Positions 15,073-23,372 of a stretch of DNA of 64,000 nt are shown here, piece after piece (the first letter of the stretch is position 1; each line of letters opens with the position of its first letter). The notes under the pieces were generated by a model. The model worked only from the letters and a program-made list of their open reading frames with translations, did no database searches and had not been told where the DNA came from. The position numbers were made by a program, and so were the translations under genes. This stretch comes from Bacteroidales bacterium (GTDB lineage: Bacteria > Bacteroidota > Bacteroidia > Bacteroidales > UBA932), in assembly GCA_017519865.1 (NCBI GenBank), contig JAFWRQ010000014.1, positions 62,001 through 126,000 of the forward strand, given 5' to 3'.

Positions 15073-17215
15073 AGGAAACCGCGGGAGAGGTTCCCGCAGC
15101 GGCCACGGCGGTCCTCACCGCTCCGGGCTGGCAAAGGCCGCCCGGCGGAGCGGCAGGGGCCGCGGCCCCAAGTCCCTCCAGAGCTATCCCCAGTTCATAG
15201 GCAAGGTCCAGATGAGCCGGGAAGGCTTTATCTTCGTTGTCGTGGAGGGCGAACAGGACGACATCTTCGTCAAGGCGTCCAAGACGAAGAACGCCCTGAA
15301 CGGCGACACCGTCCGCGTAGCGCTGACCAAGGAGAAGGTCGGCATGAAGCGCCGCGAAGGCGAGGTGGTCGAGATCATAGAGCGCTCTACCCGTCCTCAC
15401 GTCGGCGTTCTCCATTTCGTGGGTTCCCAGGCGTGGGTGCTGATGCAGAGCAAGTCGATGCCTTACGACATCGAGGTGGACCAGCAGCAGGCCCTGGAGA
15501 TGGGCGGCAAGTCCGGTATGAAGGCCGCCGCCGTAGTGGACCGTTGGGAGAAATACGACATCGGCCCGAAGGGCCACGTCGTGGATGTGCTGGGCATGCC
15601 GGGCGACAATGATACCGAAATGCACGCGATCCTCGCGGAGTTCGGCCTCCCTTACCGTTTCACCAAGGAAGTGGAGAACGCCGCGGACAAGATCTCCGAC
15701 CGTATCACCTCCAACGACCTCAAGGGCCGCAAGGATTTCCGGGACACTTTGACCTTCACGATAGACCCTGCCGACGCCAAGGATTTCGACGATGCCCTGT
15801 CGTTCCGCAAGCTTGAGAGCGGGAATTATGAGATCGGCGTACACATCGCTGACGTCACGTACTACGTCAAGCCCGGGACCCCCGTCGACAAGGAGGGCCA
15901 GGAGCGCGGAACATCCGTATATCTGGTGGACCGCACGGTCCCCATGCTGCCCGAGAAACTCTCCAACAAACTGTGCTCCCTGCGCCCCCACGAGGATAAA
16001 CTGACCTTCTCGGCCGTATTCGAGGTCTCCCCGAAGGCCAAGGTCGAGAGCCGCTGGTTCGGCCGCACCATCATCAATTCCGACAGGAGGTTCGATTATG
16101 ACGAGGCCCAGGCCATCATCGAATCCGGCCAGGCCCGCGACGGTGTCGAGGAAGCCATCCTTGTCCTGAACAAACTTGCGCTGACGCTTCGCGACCGCCG
16201 TTTCAAGGCCGGGGCGATGAACTTCGAGCGTCCCGAGATGAAAGTCGAGGTGGATGAGAAGGGAAAGCCTGTCAATGTATATGAGAAGGTCTCCAAGGAG
16301 GCCAACTGGCTCATCGAGGAGTTCATGCTCCTCGCCAACCGCAGTGTTGCCGAATACGTCGCCACGGGCGGCAAGATGAACGGCGTGGCGTCCAAGAAAG
16401 CCAAGACGTTCGTCTATCGTATCCACGACGAACCGAACATGGAGAAAGTCGCCGGGCTGCGCGACGTCGCAGGCAACTTCGGGCTCAAGATGGGCGACAT
16501 CAGCAATCCTTCCGCAGTCGCGCAGTCGATAGGCGGCCTCCTGGCCGAAGCCAAGGGCACTCCCTCCTACGACGCCCTGCAGATCATTGCGCTCCGCTCC
16601 ATGGCGAAGGCCAAATACAGCACCGAGAATATTGGCCATTACGGACTGGCATTCAATTTCTACACGCACTTCACCTCGCCCATCCGCCGCTATCCCGACA
16701 TGATGGTTCACCGTCTCCTGTCCATGTACCTCGACGGGGCGGACAGCCAGGACAAGGGTTATTACGAGGCTCAGTGCATGCATGCGTCGGAGCGCGAGAT
16801 CATCGCTACGGACGCCGAACGGGCGTCGGTCAAGTACAAGCTGGTGGAGTTCATGCAGGACAAGGTCGGCATGGAATTCGACGCCCACGTCTCCGGCGTG
16901 ACCGAGTGGGGAATGTACGCCGAGATCGAGCCGACGAAGGTCGAGGGCATGATTCCGCTGCGCACCATCCGCTCGGATTTCTTCGAGTTCGACGAGAAGA
17001 ATTTCCGGATCGTAGGCCGCAGGACCCGCAGGGTCTTCACCCTGGGCGACCCTGTCCGCATCCGCGTCAAGTCCGCCAACCTCGACCAGGTCCTGCTGGA
17101 CTATGAACTGGTCGAGCCGGAGCATGAGGTCGAGCCAGTACCGGACCATCCCGTTCCTCCTCTCCACGCACACCCCCGCAAACCCGCCGCGAAACGAACG
17201 ATAAAAAAGAAATAA
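15062..17215 (+). CDS. rnr: Ribonuclease R
   Basis: A 717-residue 3'-5' exoribonuclease: basic Gly/Arg-rich N-terminus, cold-shock OB domains, the RNB catalytic domain with the metal-binding segment TIDPADAKDFDDALS at about residues 236-250, HFTSPIRRYPDMMVHR, then an S1 domain and a basic Lys-rich tail. It degrades structured RNA in the cytosol. Length is normal for the family. Its ATG overlaps the lpxK end by 11 bases, so translation is probably coupled. The N-terminal tail (GNRGRGSRSGHGGPHR) is of an RNA-binding type. Confidence 0.95.
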   Translation: MSNKGNRGRGSRSGHGGPHRSGLAKAARRSGRGRGPKSLQSYPQFIGKVQMSREGFIFVVVEGEQDDIFVKASKTKNALNGDTVRVALTKEKVGMKRREGEVVEIIERSTRPHVGVLHFVGSQAWVLMQSKSMPYDIEVDQQQALEMGGKSGMKAAAVVDRWEKYDIGPKGHVVDVLGMPGDNDTEMHAILAEFGLPYRFTKEVENAADKISDRITSNDLKGRKDFRDTLTFTIDPADAKDFDDALSFRKLESGNYEIGVHIADVTYYVKPGTPVDKEGQERGTSVYLVDRTVPMLPEKLSNKLCSLRPHEDKLTFSAVFEVSPKAKVESRWFGRTIINSDRRFDYDEAQAIIESGQARDGVEEAILVLNKLALTLRDRRFKAGAMNFERPEMKVEVDEKGKPVNVYEKVSKEANWLIEEFMLLANRSVAEYVATGGKMNGVASKKAKTFVYRIHDEPNMEKVAGLRDVAGNFGLKMGDISNPSAVAQSIGGLLAEAKGTPSYDALQIIALRSMAKAKYSTENIGHYGLAFNFYTHFTSPIRRYPDMMVHRLLSMYLDGADSQDKGYYEAQCMHASEREIIATDAERASVKYKLVEFMQDKVGMEFDAHVSGVTEWGMYAEIEPTKVEGMIPLRTIRSDFFEFDEKNFRIVGRRTRRVFTLGDPVRIRVKSANLDQVLLDYELVEPEHEVEPVPDHPVPPLHAHPRKPAAKRTIKKK

Positions 17216-17217
17216 CT

Positions 17218-18681
17218 ATGAAACGTATCATCATTCTCCTTTCAGCCCTGTGCCTGACTATGGCCCTGGGCGCCCAGGACAAGGTCACAAGGACGGTTCT
17301 GGATCTTGGACGCACCGACAACCGCACCATGGAGCACGCCGGGTACATTGCGCAGAACATCGGCGGCCGCCTGGTCGGTACGCACATGCTCAACCATGCC
17401 GAAGACTGGGTGGCTGAGCAGTTCCGCTCCTGGGGCCTCGAGGTCACCCTCCAGGAGGCAGTGGAGATCGGGGTCGGCTTCGACCGCGGCCCCTGGTTCG
17501 GCCGCATGCTCTCGGAGGATGGGATGACATTGCATTTCGGTACGCCTGCCTATACCGCAGGAACCAAAGGCCCGCAGAAGGGCCGCGTATTGCTCGAACC
17601 CAAGAACCAGAGGGACTTCGAGCGCGTAAAGGGCGCGCTCAAGGGCGCCTGGGTGCTGGTCGAGACCGGCCCGACCAACGGTCTGGCCATCGACTCGAGC
17701 GCCAAGGCGGACTCCACGCGCGCGGCCCAGCTTGCCGAAGGCAAGGAGGCCGTCGTGCCGATGTACCGCCAGATGGTCGATGCCGGCGTCCTGGGTTTCA
17801 TCCGTCCAGGCAAAATGCCCATGCAGGTACTCTACAACCGTGCTACCTGCTTCGACATCACCATGGACAACCTCCCCAAGGCCTGCGATATCATCCTTGA
17901 CGAGCATCAGTTCGCGCTGATCAAGCAGAAGGTGGTCGACCGTCAGGACTTCCAGCTGGAGTTCGACATCCGCAACCATTTCTTCCCCGGACCCATGAAG
18001 TACCACAACATCCTTGCGGTGATCAAGGGCAGCAAGTATCCTGACGAGTACGTCATGATGGGAAGCCATCTGGACGCTTACGATATCGCCACCGGCTCCA
18101 CCGACGACGGCCAGGGCGTCTGCGTGACCATGGAGGCGGCGCGCCTGCTGGCAGCGGCCGGCGCCAAGCCCAAGCGCTCCATCATGTTCTGCATCTGGAC
18201 TGCCGAGGAGTACGGCCTTATGGGTTCCAAGTACTTCGTGGAGAACAAGACCGTGCCGTGGAACAAGATATCCAACTATTTCAACCGTGACGGCGGCCCT
18301 CTCGCAGCGACTTCCATCACCGTCCCGCCGGCCATGTACGACGACTTCGTCGAGGCCTGCAAGCCTCTGGAGAACTACAATCCCGACATCCCCTTCAGCG
18401 TCGTCAAGCGCGAGGGAGCCCCTCAGCCGCGTCCGACCAGCGCCGGCGGTTCCGACCATGCCTATTTCGCGATGAACGGCATCCCGGCCATCTCCTTCCG
18501 GGAGGCCGACGTCTTCGGATACGACTTCATCTACCGCGATATCTGGCATACCGAGGACGACCTCTATGACAAACTGATTCCGGCTTATATGGAGCACTCG
18601 GCGGTCGTCCAGGCCGTTACGGCCTACGGCCTCGCCAATCTCGACCATCTCCTCTCTCGCGACGGCCTCTACAGCAACTGA
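17218..18681 (+). CDS. Secreted M28-family metallopeptidase with PA-like insert
   Basis: A 487-residue protein. A signal peptide covers about residues 1-19 (ends LGAQ). A protease-associated-type insert follows, then an M28 catalytic domain: GSHLDAY (about 282-288), STDDGQG, WTAEEYGLMGS with the catalytic Glu, and SFREADVFGYDF...WHTEDD, giving the two-zinc ligand set. M28 enzymes are aminopeptidases or carboxypeptidases, here probably periplasmic or outer-membrane associated. It starts two bases after rnr and its 3' end overlaps the convergent MATE gene by 13 bases. Confidence 0.9.
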   Translation: MKRIIILLSALCLTMALGAQDKVTRTVLDLGRTDNRTMEHAGYIAQNIGGRLVGTHMLNHAEDWVAEQFRSWGLEVTLQEAVEIGVGFDRGPWFGRMLSEDGMTLHFGTPAYTAGTKGPQKGRVLLEPKNQRDFERVKGALKGAWVLVETGPTNGLAIDSSAKADSTRAAQLAEGKEAVVPMYRQMVDAGVLGFIRPGKMPMQVLYNRATCFDITMDNLPKACDIILDEHQFALIKQKVVDRQDFQLEFDIRNHFFPGPMKYHNILAVIKGSKYPDEYVMMGSHLDAYDIATGSTDDGQGVCVTMEAARLLAAAGAKPKRSIMFCIWTAEEYGLMGSKYFVENKTVPWNKISNYFNRDGGPLAATSITVPPAMYDDFVEACKPLENYNPDIPFSVVKREGAPQPRPTSAGGSDHAYFAMNGIPAISFREADVFGYDFIYRDIWHTEDDLYDKLIPAYMEHSAVVQAVTAYGLANLDHLLSRDGLYSN

Positions 18682-20081
18682 CCTTCGGGGAAGTGGGGCG
18701 AGATGACGTCGGAGCGATAACGGACCGTCAGGACGATGGTCCGGGCCAGAAGGTGTGCGAAATAGGCTGCCATCAGGACGTGGATGGCCAGGGCCTGATA
18801 GCGGGCGCTGTCATGCGGCAGCGGGGAAACGGCTCCAAGGATGCCGATGCCCGCAAACCAGAAGGCGAAGAATGTCGCCGCGGCCCAGAGCATGGCATCG
18901 CGTATGCCTTTTGAGGCCGTCGCTCCCAGGTAGATTCCGTCCCAGGTAAATGCGGCACAGCCGGTCAGCGGCATCAGCACCAGCCAGGGAATGAATTGTT
19001 TGCATGCTCCGACGACTTCCGCGTCGGAACTCATGAGACGCAGCATCGGCACTCCGCCGAACCAATAGGCAGCCATGAATCCCAGCACGATGCTCATGCT
19101 CCAGTTGAAGACCTGACGGACCGCTTTCCTGGTCATCGCCAGGTCTTTCTCTCCTATGAACCGTCCGGTAAGGGCCTCTCCGGCGTATGCGAACCCGTCA
19201 GTGAAGAACGAGAATATCATCAGGAGTTTCATCAGTATCGTATTGGAAGCCAGCATCAGGTCGCCATAGTGCGCGGCAATGGCCGGGATACTGATGTAGA
19301 TGGCCATGAAGCCCAGCGAACGGATGAATATGTCTCCGTTCATGGACATGAAACTGCGGAGTCCCGCTTTTTCAAATGCGGCTTTGATGTCCGTGAATGA
19401 GAAGCCCTCGAAGACGTTCCGATAGTGGAAGGCAGTCTTCAGCGATGCATACAGCAGACCGGAATACTGGGCTACGAGGGTTCCCAGGGCGATGCCCGGG
19501 AATCCAATGCCCTCCCAGCCGCCGATACCAAGGGTAAAGATGATACTCGCCCCTACGTTGACGCCGTTCACTATCAGGTCGGTCATCATCGAACTGAAAG
19601 AATCCTGCATGCCGATGAACCATCCCCGGAAGGCCATAAGTGCGAGCGTGGCGGGGGCGGCCCAGATACGGATGAAGAAGTATTTGAGTGCCAGTTGCTT
19701 GACTTCACTGGAACTGTCCACGAAGAGGAAGGCGAGTTTTGTAAACGGCCATTGGACGGCGATGATTAGGGCGGCGCAGCCGAGCGCGAGCAGAAGGGCC
19801 CGCATCAGGATGCGGGCGCACTCGTGCCTGTCGCCCCGGCCGAAGGCCTGGGCTGTCAGGCCGCCCGTTCCGACCCTCAGGAACGCGAAATTCCAGTACA
19901 GAAGGTCGAACAGCATCGACCCTATCGAGATGCCTCCGATGAAAGCGGCGGCCGTGAAGAGGTCGCTGCCGTTCAGATGCCCCGCCACGGCGATATCCAC
20001 CATTCCCACGATGGGAACGGTGATGTTGGCGAGTATGCTGGGGATGGCGAGGCGGAGTATCTCCTTGTTAAGTGCGTTCAT
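18669..20081 (-). CDS. MATE-family efflux transporter (DinF-like)
   Basis: A 470-residue protein with about twelve membrane segments. The N-terminus (NKEILRLAIPSILANITVPI, then VDIAVAGHL) and RVGTGGLTAQAFGRGD match the MATE DinF subgroup. These proteins exchange cationic drugs or metabolites for H+ or Na+ at the inner membrane. Substrate not predictable. Its ATG is 10 bases beyond the rsgA stop, so the two form an operon driven from the rsgA promoter. Confidence 0.92.
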   Translation of the reverse strand: MNALNKEILRLAIPSILANITVPIVGMVDIAVAGHLNGSDLFTAAAFIGGISIGSMLFDLLYWNFAFLRVGTGGLTAQAFGRGDRHECARILMRALLLALGCAALIIAVQWPFTKLAFLFVDSSSEVKQLALKYFFIRIWAAPATLALMAFRGWFIGMQDSFSSMMTDLIVNGVNVGASIIFTLGIGGWEGIGFPGIALGTLVAQYSGLLYASLKTAFHYRNVFEGFSFTDIKAAFEKAGLRSFMSMNGDIFIRSLGFMAIYISIPAIAAHYGDLMLASNTILMKLLMIFSFFTDGFAYAGEALTGRFIGEKDLAMTRKAVRQVFNWSMSIVLGFMAAYWFGGVPMLRLMSSDAEVVGACKQFIPWLVLMPLTGCAAFTWDGIYLGATASKGIRDAMLWAAATFFAFWFAGIGILGAVSPLPHDSARYQALAIHVLMAAYFAHLLARTIVLTVRYRSDVISPHFPEGQLL

Positions 20082-20091
20082 GGGGGGCTGG

Positions 20092-21051
20092 CTAGCGGAA
20101 TTTGGTGTCCTCCTCGAGCATTCCGAGGTAGGAATTGTACCGTTCGGCGCTTATGAGGCCTTCTTCCACTGCTTCCTTGACGGCGCAACCGGGCTCGTGC
20201 GTGTGTGTGCATGGGGTGAAACGGCACCGACGGGAGGCTTCAAGCATTTCGGGGAAGTATAGCGCGATCTCCTCTTTCTTAAGGTCCACGAGGCCGAATC
20301 CGCGAAGGCCGGGCGAATCTATGATGCAGGCTCCGTCGGCAGTGCGGTACATCTCGTACAGCGAAGTCGTGTGCTTGCCCTGCAGATGTGCCGTCGAGAT
20401 CAGGCCGACCTTAGGGTCCAGCGTGGGGTCGAGCGCCTTGATGATGGACGATTTGCCTACGCCGGACTCGCCGGAAAGCAGGCAGACACGCTGTCCCATG
20501 GCGGCGCGCAGCGCATCGATGCCTTCGCCCGTACGGGCTGAAGTCTCGATGACGCGGTAGCCCGCGCCCTCATAGATCCGCCTGAAATCCTCTATCTGTT
20601 CTGCAGCGATGTCCCTGTACATGTCCACTTTGTTCAGGACTATGGTCACCGGCACGTTGTACACCTCGCATGTGACGAGGATGCGGTCCAGGAAGGGGAG
20701 CTTTATCTCGGGGAAATACAGTGATACGATGATGAAGGCCTCGTCGACATTGGCGGCGATGATATGCGCCTGACGCGACAGGTTGGTCGATCGGCGGATG
20801 ACGTAGTTGCGCCGCTCGTGGACCTTCGTGACCGTCGCGGGATGCTCCGGCGTAGGCCGCTCGCATTCAGCACCTCCGGGCGCGTCCCACTCCCAGCTCA
20901 CACGGTCGCCCACCGCCACCGGATTGGTGGCGGTGCTCCCCTTGAGCCGGATGCGGCCGCGCAGCACCGCCGGAAACAGGTCCCATTCCGGCAGACAACT
21001 CAGCAGGTAGTGGCTGCCGGCATTCTTGACGACTGTCGCTTCACCTTTCAT
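20092..21051 (-). CDS. rsgA: Ribosome small-subunit GTPase RsgA
   Basis: A 319-residue circularly permuted GTPase that checks maturation of the 30S decoding centre. An N-terminal OB fold is followed by NKVDMY (G4), SARTGEG, GESGVGKSSIIKAL (G1), DSPGLRGFGL (G3) and a C-terminal zinc site CRFTPCTHTHEPGCAV with the Cys-Cys-His-Cys pattern. The ATG at 21051 (MKGEATVV) is chosen over the frame start at 21150, which lies beyond the promoter. The -7 box ends only 5 nt from this ATG. Confidence 0.95.
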   Translation of the reverse strand: MKGEATVVKNAGSHYLLSCLPEWDLFPAVLRGRIRLKGSTATNPVAVGDRVSWEWDAPGGAECERPTPEHPATVTKVHERRNYVIRRSTNLSRQAHIIAANVDEAFIIVSLYFPEIKLPFLDRILVTCEVYNVPVTIVLNKVDMYRDIAAEQIEDFRRIYEGAGYRVIETSARTGEGIDALRAAMGQRVCLLSGESGVGKSSIIKALDPTLDPKVGLISTAHLQGKHTTSLYEMYRTADGACIIDSPGLRGFGLVDLKKEEIALYFPEMLEASRRCRFTPCTHTHEPGCAVKEAVEEGLISAERYNSYLGMLEEDTKFR

Positions 21052-21056
21052 GCCCG

Positions 21057-21064
21057 CAAAAATA
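21057..21064 (-). promoter_or_regulatory. -7 box for rsgA, 5 nt from the ATG
   Basis: Reads TATTTTTG on the minus strand, followed by five bases and the ATG at 21051. This suggests a leaderless or near-leaderless transcript. Confidence 0.7.
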
Positions 21065-21102
21065 CACACTTTCCGCGAATTGTCCAATGTCTGCAAAATG
21101 CT

Positions 21103-21110
21103 TATATTTG
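21103..21110 (+). promoter_or_regulatory. -7 box for the polyprenyl synthase
   Basis: TATATTTG, 20 bases before the ATG at 21131, divergent from the rsgA promoter 39 bases away. Confidence 0.7.
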
Positions 21111-21130
21111 CAGGACAAACCCATATCTGC

Positions 21131-22111
21131 ATGATTTCCGAAGCATACATAGACAGGACGGTGAAGGAGATCTTCGAGGAGATCGAATTCCCGGCCGCAC
21201 CCGCCGGCTTGTACGACCCTTTGCGCTATATGATCTCGATAGGCGGCAAGCGCATACGCCCCAGGCTCTGCATACTGGCTTATTCCGTCTTCAAGGACGA
21301 CCTCTACAACGAGATCGTTGAGCCAGCCCTTGCATTGGAAGTGTTCCACTCCTTCACACTCATCCATGACGACATCATGGACCGTTCGCCCCTGCGGAGG
21401 GGCATGCCTACCGTGTGGAAGAAATGGGGTGAGGATACCGCCATCCTGTCTGGTGACGTCATGAATATCGACAGTTACCGGCGCATAGCCATGACGCCGG
21501 AGCGGGTACGTGCCCGTGTGCTGGACCTTTTCACCAAGACCGCTACGGAGGTTTGCGAGGGCCAGCAGTTCGACATGGACTTCGAGAAGGAAAGGATCGT
21601 GCCCATGGCTGAATACATGAAGATGATAGGCCTCAAGACCGCAGTCCTGCTGGCTTGCTCGGCAAAGATAGGAGCCCTTATCGGCGGTGCTTCCGACCTG
21701 GATGCCGACTTCCTGTACGACTACGGATTCAGGCTCGGACTGGCCTTCCAGGTGGCTGATGATTACCTCGACGCCTACGGCGACGAAAAGGTCTTCGGCA
21801 AACCCATCGGAGGGGATATCGTCAATGACAAGAAGAGCTGGCTGACCATCCGCGCGCTCGAGAAGGCCGAAGACAAGGATGAGGTGTTCGAGGCAATGGC
21901 ACTCCCGGTGGAGACAGAGGCTCAAAGGCAGGCTAAGATCCTGGCTGTCAAGGATATTTACAACAAGCTCGGAGTGGATGCCGATGCACGGAACGAGGTC
22001 GCACGCCTGACGACCCTGGCCATGGACGCCGCCTTGAAAGTGAACATCAACCACGTCCGGATGGAGATGCTCCGCCGCTTTGCGGATTCTCTCGTGGCAC
22101 GGGCCAAATAG
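21131..22111 (+). CDS. Trans-isoprenyl diphosphate synthase
   Basis: A 326-residue all-alpha prenyl transferase. The first aspartate-rich motif is HDDIMDRSPLRRG and the second is VADDYLDAYGD; GGKRIRPRL and the EGQQFDMDFE segment are also typical. It condenses IPP with an allylic diphosphate. Chain length (geranylgeranyl, or longer for menaquinone) cannot be read reliably, although the residues before the first motif (ALALEVFHSFTLIH) resemble short- to medium-chain enzymes. It consumes the product of the MEP pathway, of which ispE is in this window. The ATG at 21131 follows the promoter; the longer frame start does not. Confidence 0.9.
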   Translation: MISEAYIDRTVKEIFEEIEFPAAPAGLYDPLRYMISIGGKRIRPRLCILAYSVFKDDLYNEIVEPALALEVFHSFTLIHDDIMDRSPLRRGMPTVWKKWGEDTAILSGDVMNIDSYRRIAMTPERVRARVLDLFTKTATEVCEGQQFDMDFEKERIVPMAEYMKMIGLKTAVLLACSAKIGALIGGASDLDADFLYDYGFRLGLAFQVADDYLDAYGDEKVFGKPIGGDIVNDKKSWLTIRALEKAEDKDEVFEAMALPVETEAQRQAKILAVKDIYNKLGVDADARNEVARLTTLAMDAALKVNINHVRMEMLRRFADSLVARAK

Positions 22112-22118
22112 TCTTGCG

Positions 22119-23366
22119 ATGGACAGGAAGGAGTTGGAGATAATGGCCCCGGCGGGCAATTTCGAATGCCTGCATGCGGCGATACAGGGAGGTGCGGACT
22201 CCGTTTATTTCGGTGTCGGCCACCTCAACATGCGTTCCAACTCGGCCAACAATTTCAGCCCGGCGGACCTATCCGAAGTGGTGCGTATCTGCCGCGAGCA
22301 TGGTGTACGCACATATCTCACGCTCAATATCACTCTCTATCCTGAGGATATTCCCGAGGCGTATGCGGCGCTGGACGCCGCCAGGGCGGCAGGCGTCAGC
22401 GCCGTCATCGCCTCCGACATGGCGGCCATCCTTTATTGCCGCCAGATAGGTCTCGAGGTGCATATTTCCACGCAGCTGAGCATCTCTAATGCCGAGGCGC
22501 TGCGTTTCTACGCGCAGTACGCCGACGTAGTCGTGCTGGCGCGCGAGCTGCGCCTCGACCAGGTGAGGGAGATTTACGATACCATTGTCCGAGAGCACAT
22601 TACCGGACCCTCCGGGGAGCTCGTGCGCATCGAGATGTTCGCGCACGGGGCACTGTGCATGGCCATCAGCGGCAAGTGCTACCTGAGCCTGCATACCTAC
22701 GGTGCCTCGGCCAACCGCGGAGCCTGCCTGCAGGTCTGCCGCCGCGGCTACGGCGTCACCGACCTGGAGACCGGCAATGAACTGAACATCGACAACAAAT
22801 ATATAATGTCCCCCAAGGACCTCTGTACCATCGAATTCATGGACAAGATAGTGGACGCGGGGGTCAAGGTGTTCAAGATCGAAGGGCGCGCGCGCAGCGC
22901 TGAGTACGTCAAGCGCTGCGCGTCGTGCTACCGGCGTGCCGCCGACGCCGTCTGCGACGGCGCCTACACGCCTGAACTCGCCGCCTCGCTCAAGGAAGAA
23001 CTCTCCGAAGTCTTCAACCGCGGCTTCTGGGACGGATATTACCAGGGTGCTTATTTAGGCCAGTGGAGCGATGTATATGGCAGCCAGGCCACCCGCACGA
23101 AAGTCTATTGCGGCAAGATAACCAACTGGTTCGGCCGCATCGGCGTGGCCGAGGTCAAGGTGGAATCGGCCCCGCTCCACGCCGGAGACAGGGTTATGGC
23201 CATAGGCCCGACCACGGGTGTCGTGGAATTCACGGCCGATGACATCCGTGTCGAATTCAAGCAGGTCCAGACGGCTCCGAAAGGCGTGGACTGCTCAGTC
23301 GCCCTCCCTTCGGGGGAACGCCTCCGCCGCGGCGACAAGCTGTATATCTGGGTGGAGAAGTCCTGA
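22119..23366 (+). CDS. U32-family protein (TrhP/YegQ-like, tRNA or rRNA hydroxylation)
   Basis: A 415-residue member of the collagenase-like U32 family. The N-terminal TIM barrel begins LEIMAPAGNFECLHAAIQGG with ADSVYFG after it. The family signature is present as SGKCYLSLHTYGASANRGAC followed by QVCRRGY, whose cysteines belong to the predicted Fe-S site. A C-terminal beta domain follows. Despite the peptidase name, characterised members (TrhP, RlhA, UbiU/V) take part in hydroxylation of RNA or ubiquinone. Which role applies is inference; tRNA hydroxylation is the most likely. The ATG at 22119 is chosen because homology begins there. Confidence 0.85.
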   Translation: MDRKELEIMAPAGNFECLHAAIQGGADSVYFGVGHLNMRSNSANNFSPADLSEVVRICREHGVRTYLTLNITLYPEDIPEAYAALDAARAAGVSAVIASDMAAILYCRQIGLEVHISTQLSISNAEALRFYAQYADVVVLARELRLDQVREIYDTIVREHITGPSGELVRIEMFAHGALCMAISGKCYLSLHTYGASANRGACLQVCRRGYGVTDLETGNELNIDNKYIMSPKDLCTIEFMDKIVDAGVKVFKIEGRARSAEYVKRCASCYRRAADAVCDGAYTPELAASLKEELSEVFNRGFWDGYYQGAYLGQWSDVYGSQATRTKVYCGKITNWFGRIGVAEVKVESAPLHAGDRVMAIGPTTGVVEFTADDIRVEFKQVQTAPKGVDCSVALPSGERLRRGDKLYIWVEKS

Positions 23367-23372
23367 CGGATC

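Noticed and set aside
15065..17173. Very long minus-strand frame (about 700 codons) opposite rnr, and similar long antisense frames opposite uvrA, the M28 peptidase and pcrA
   Set aside because: These are shadows produced by GC-rich third positions in strongly supported genes; their translations are His/Asp/Val/Leu-rich without family motifs.
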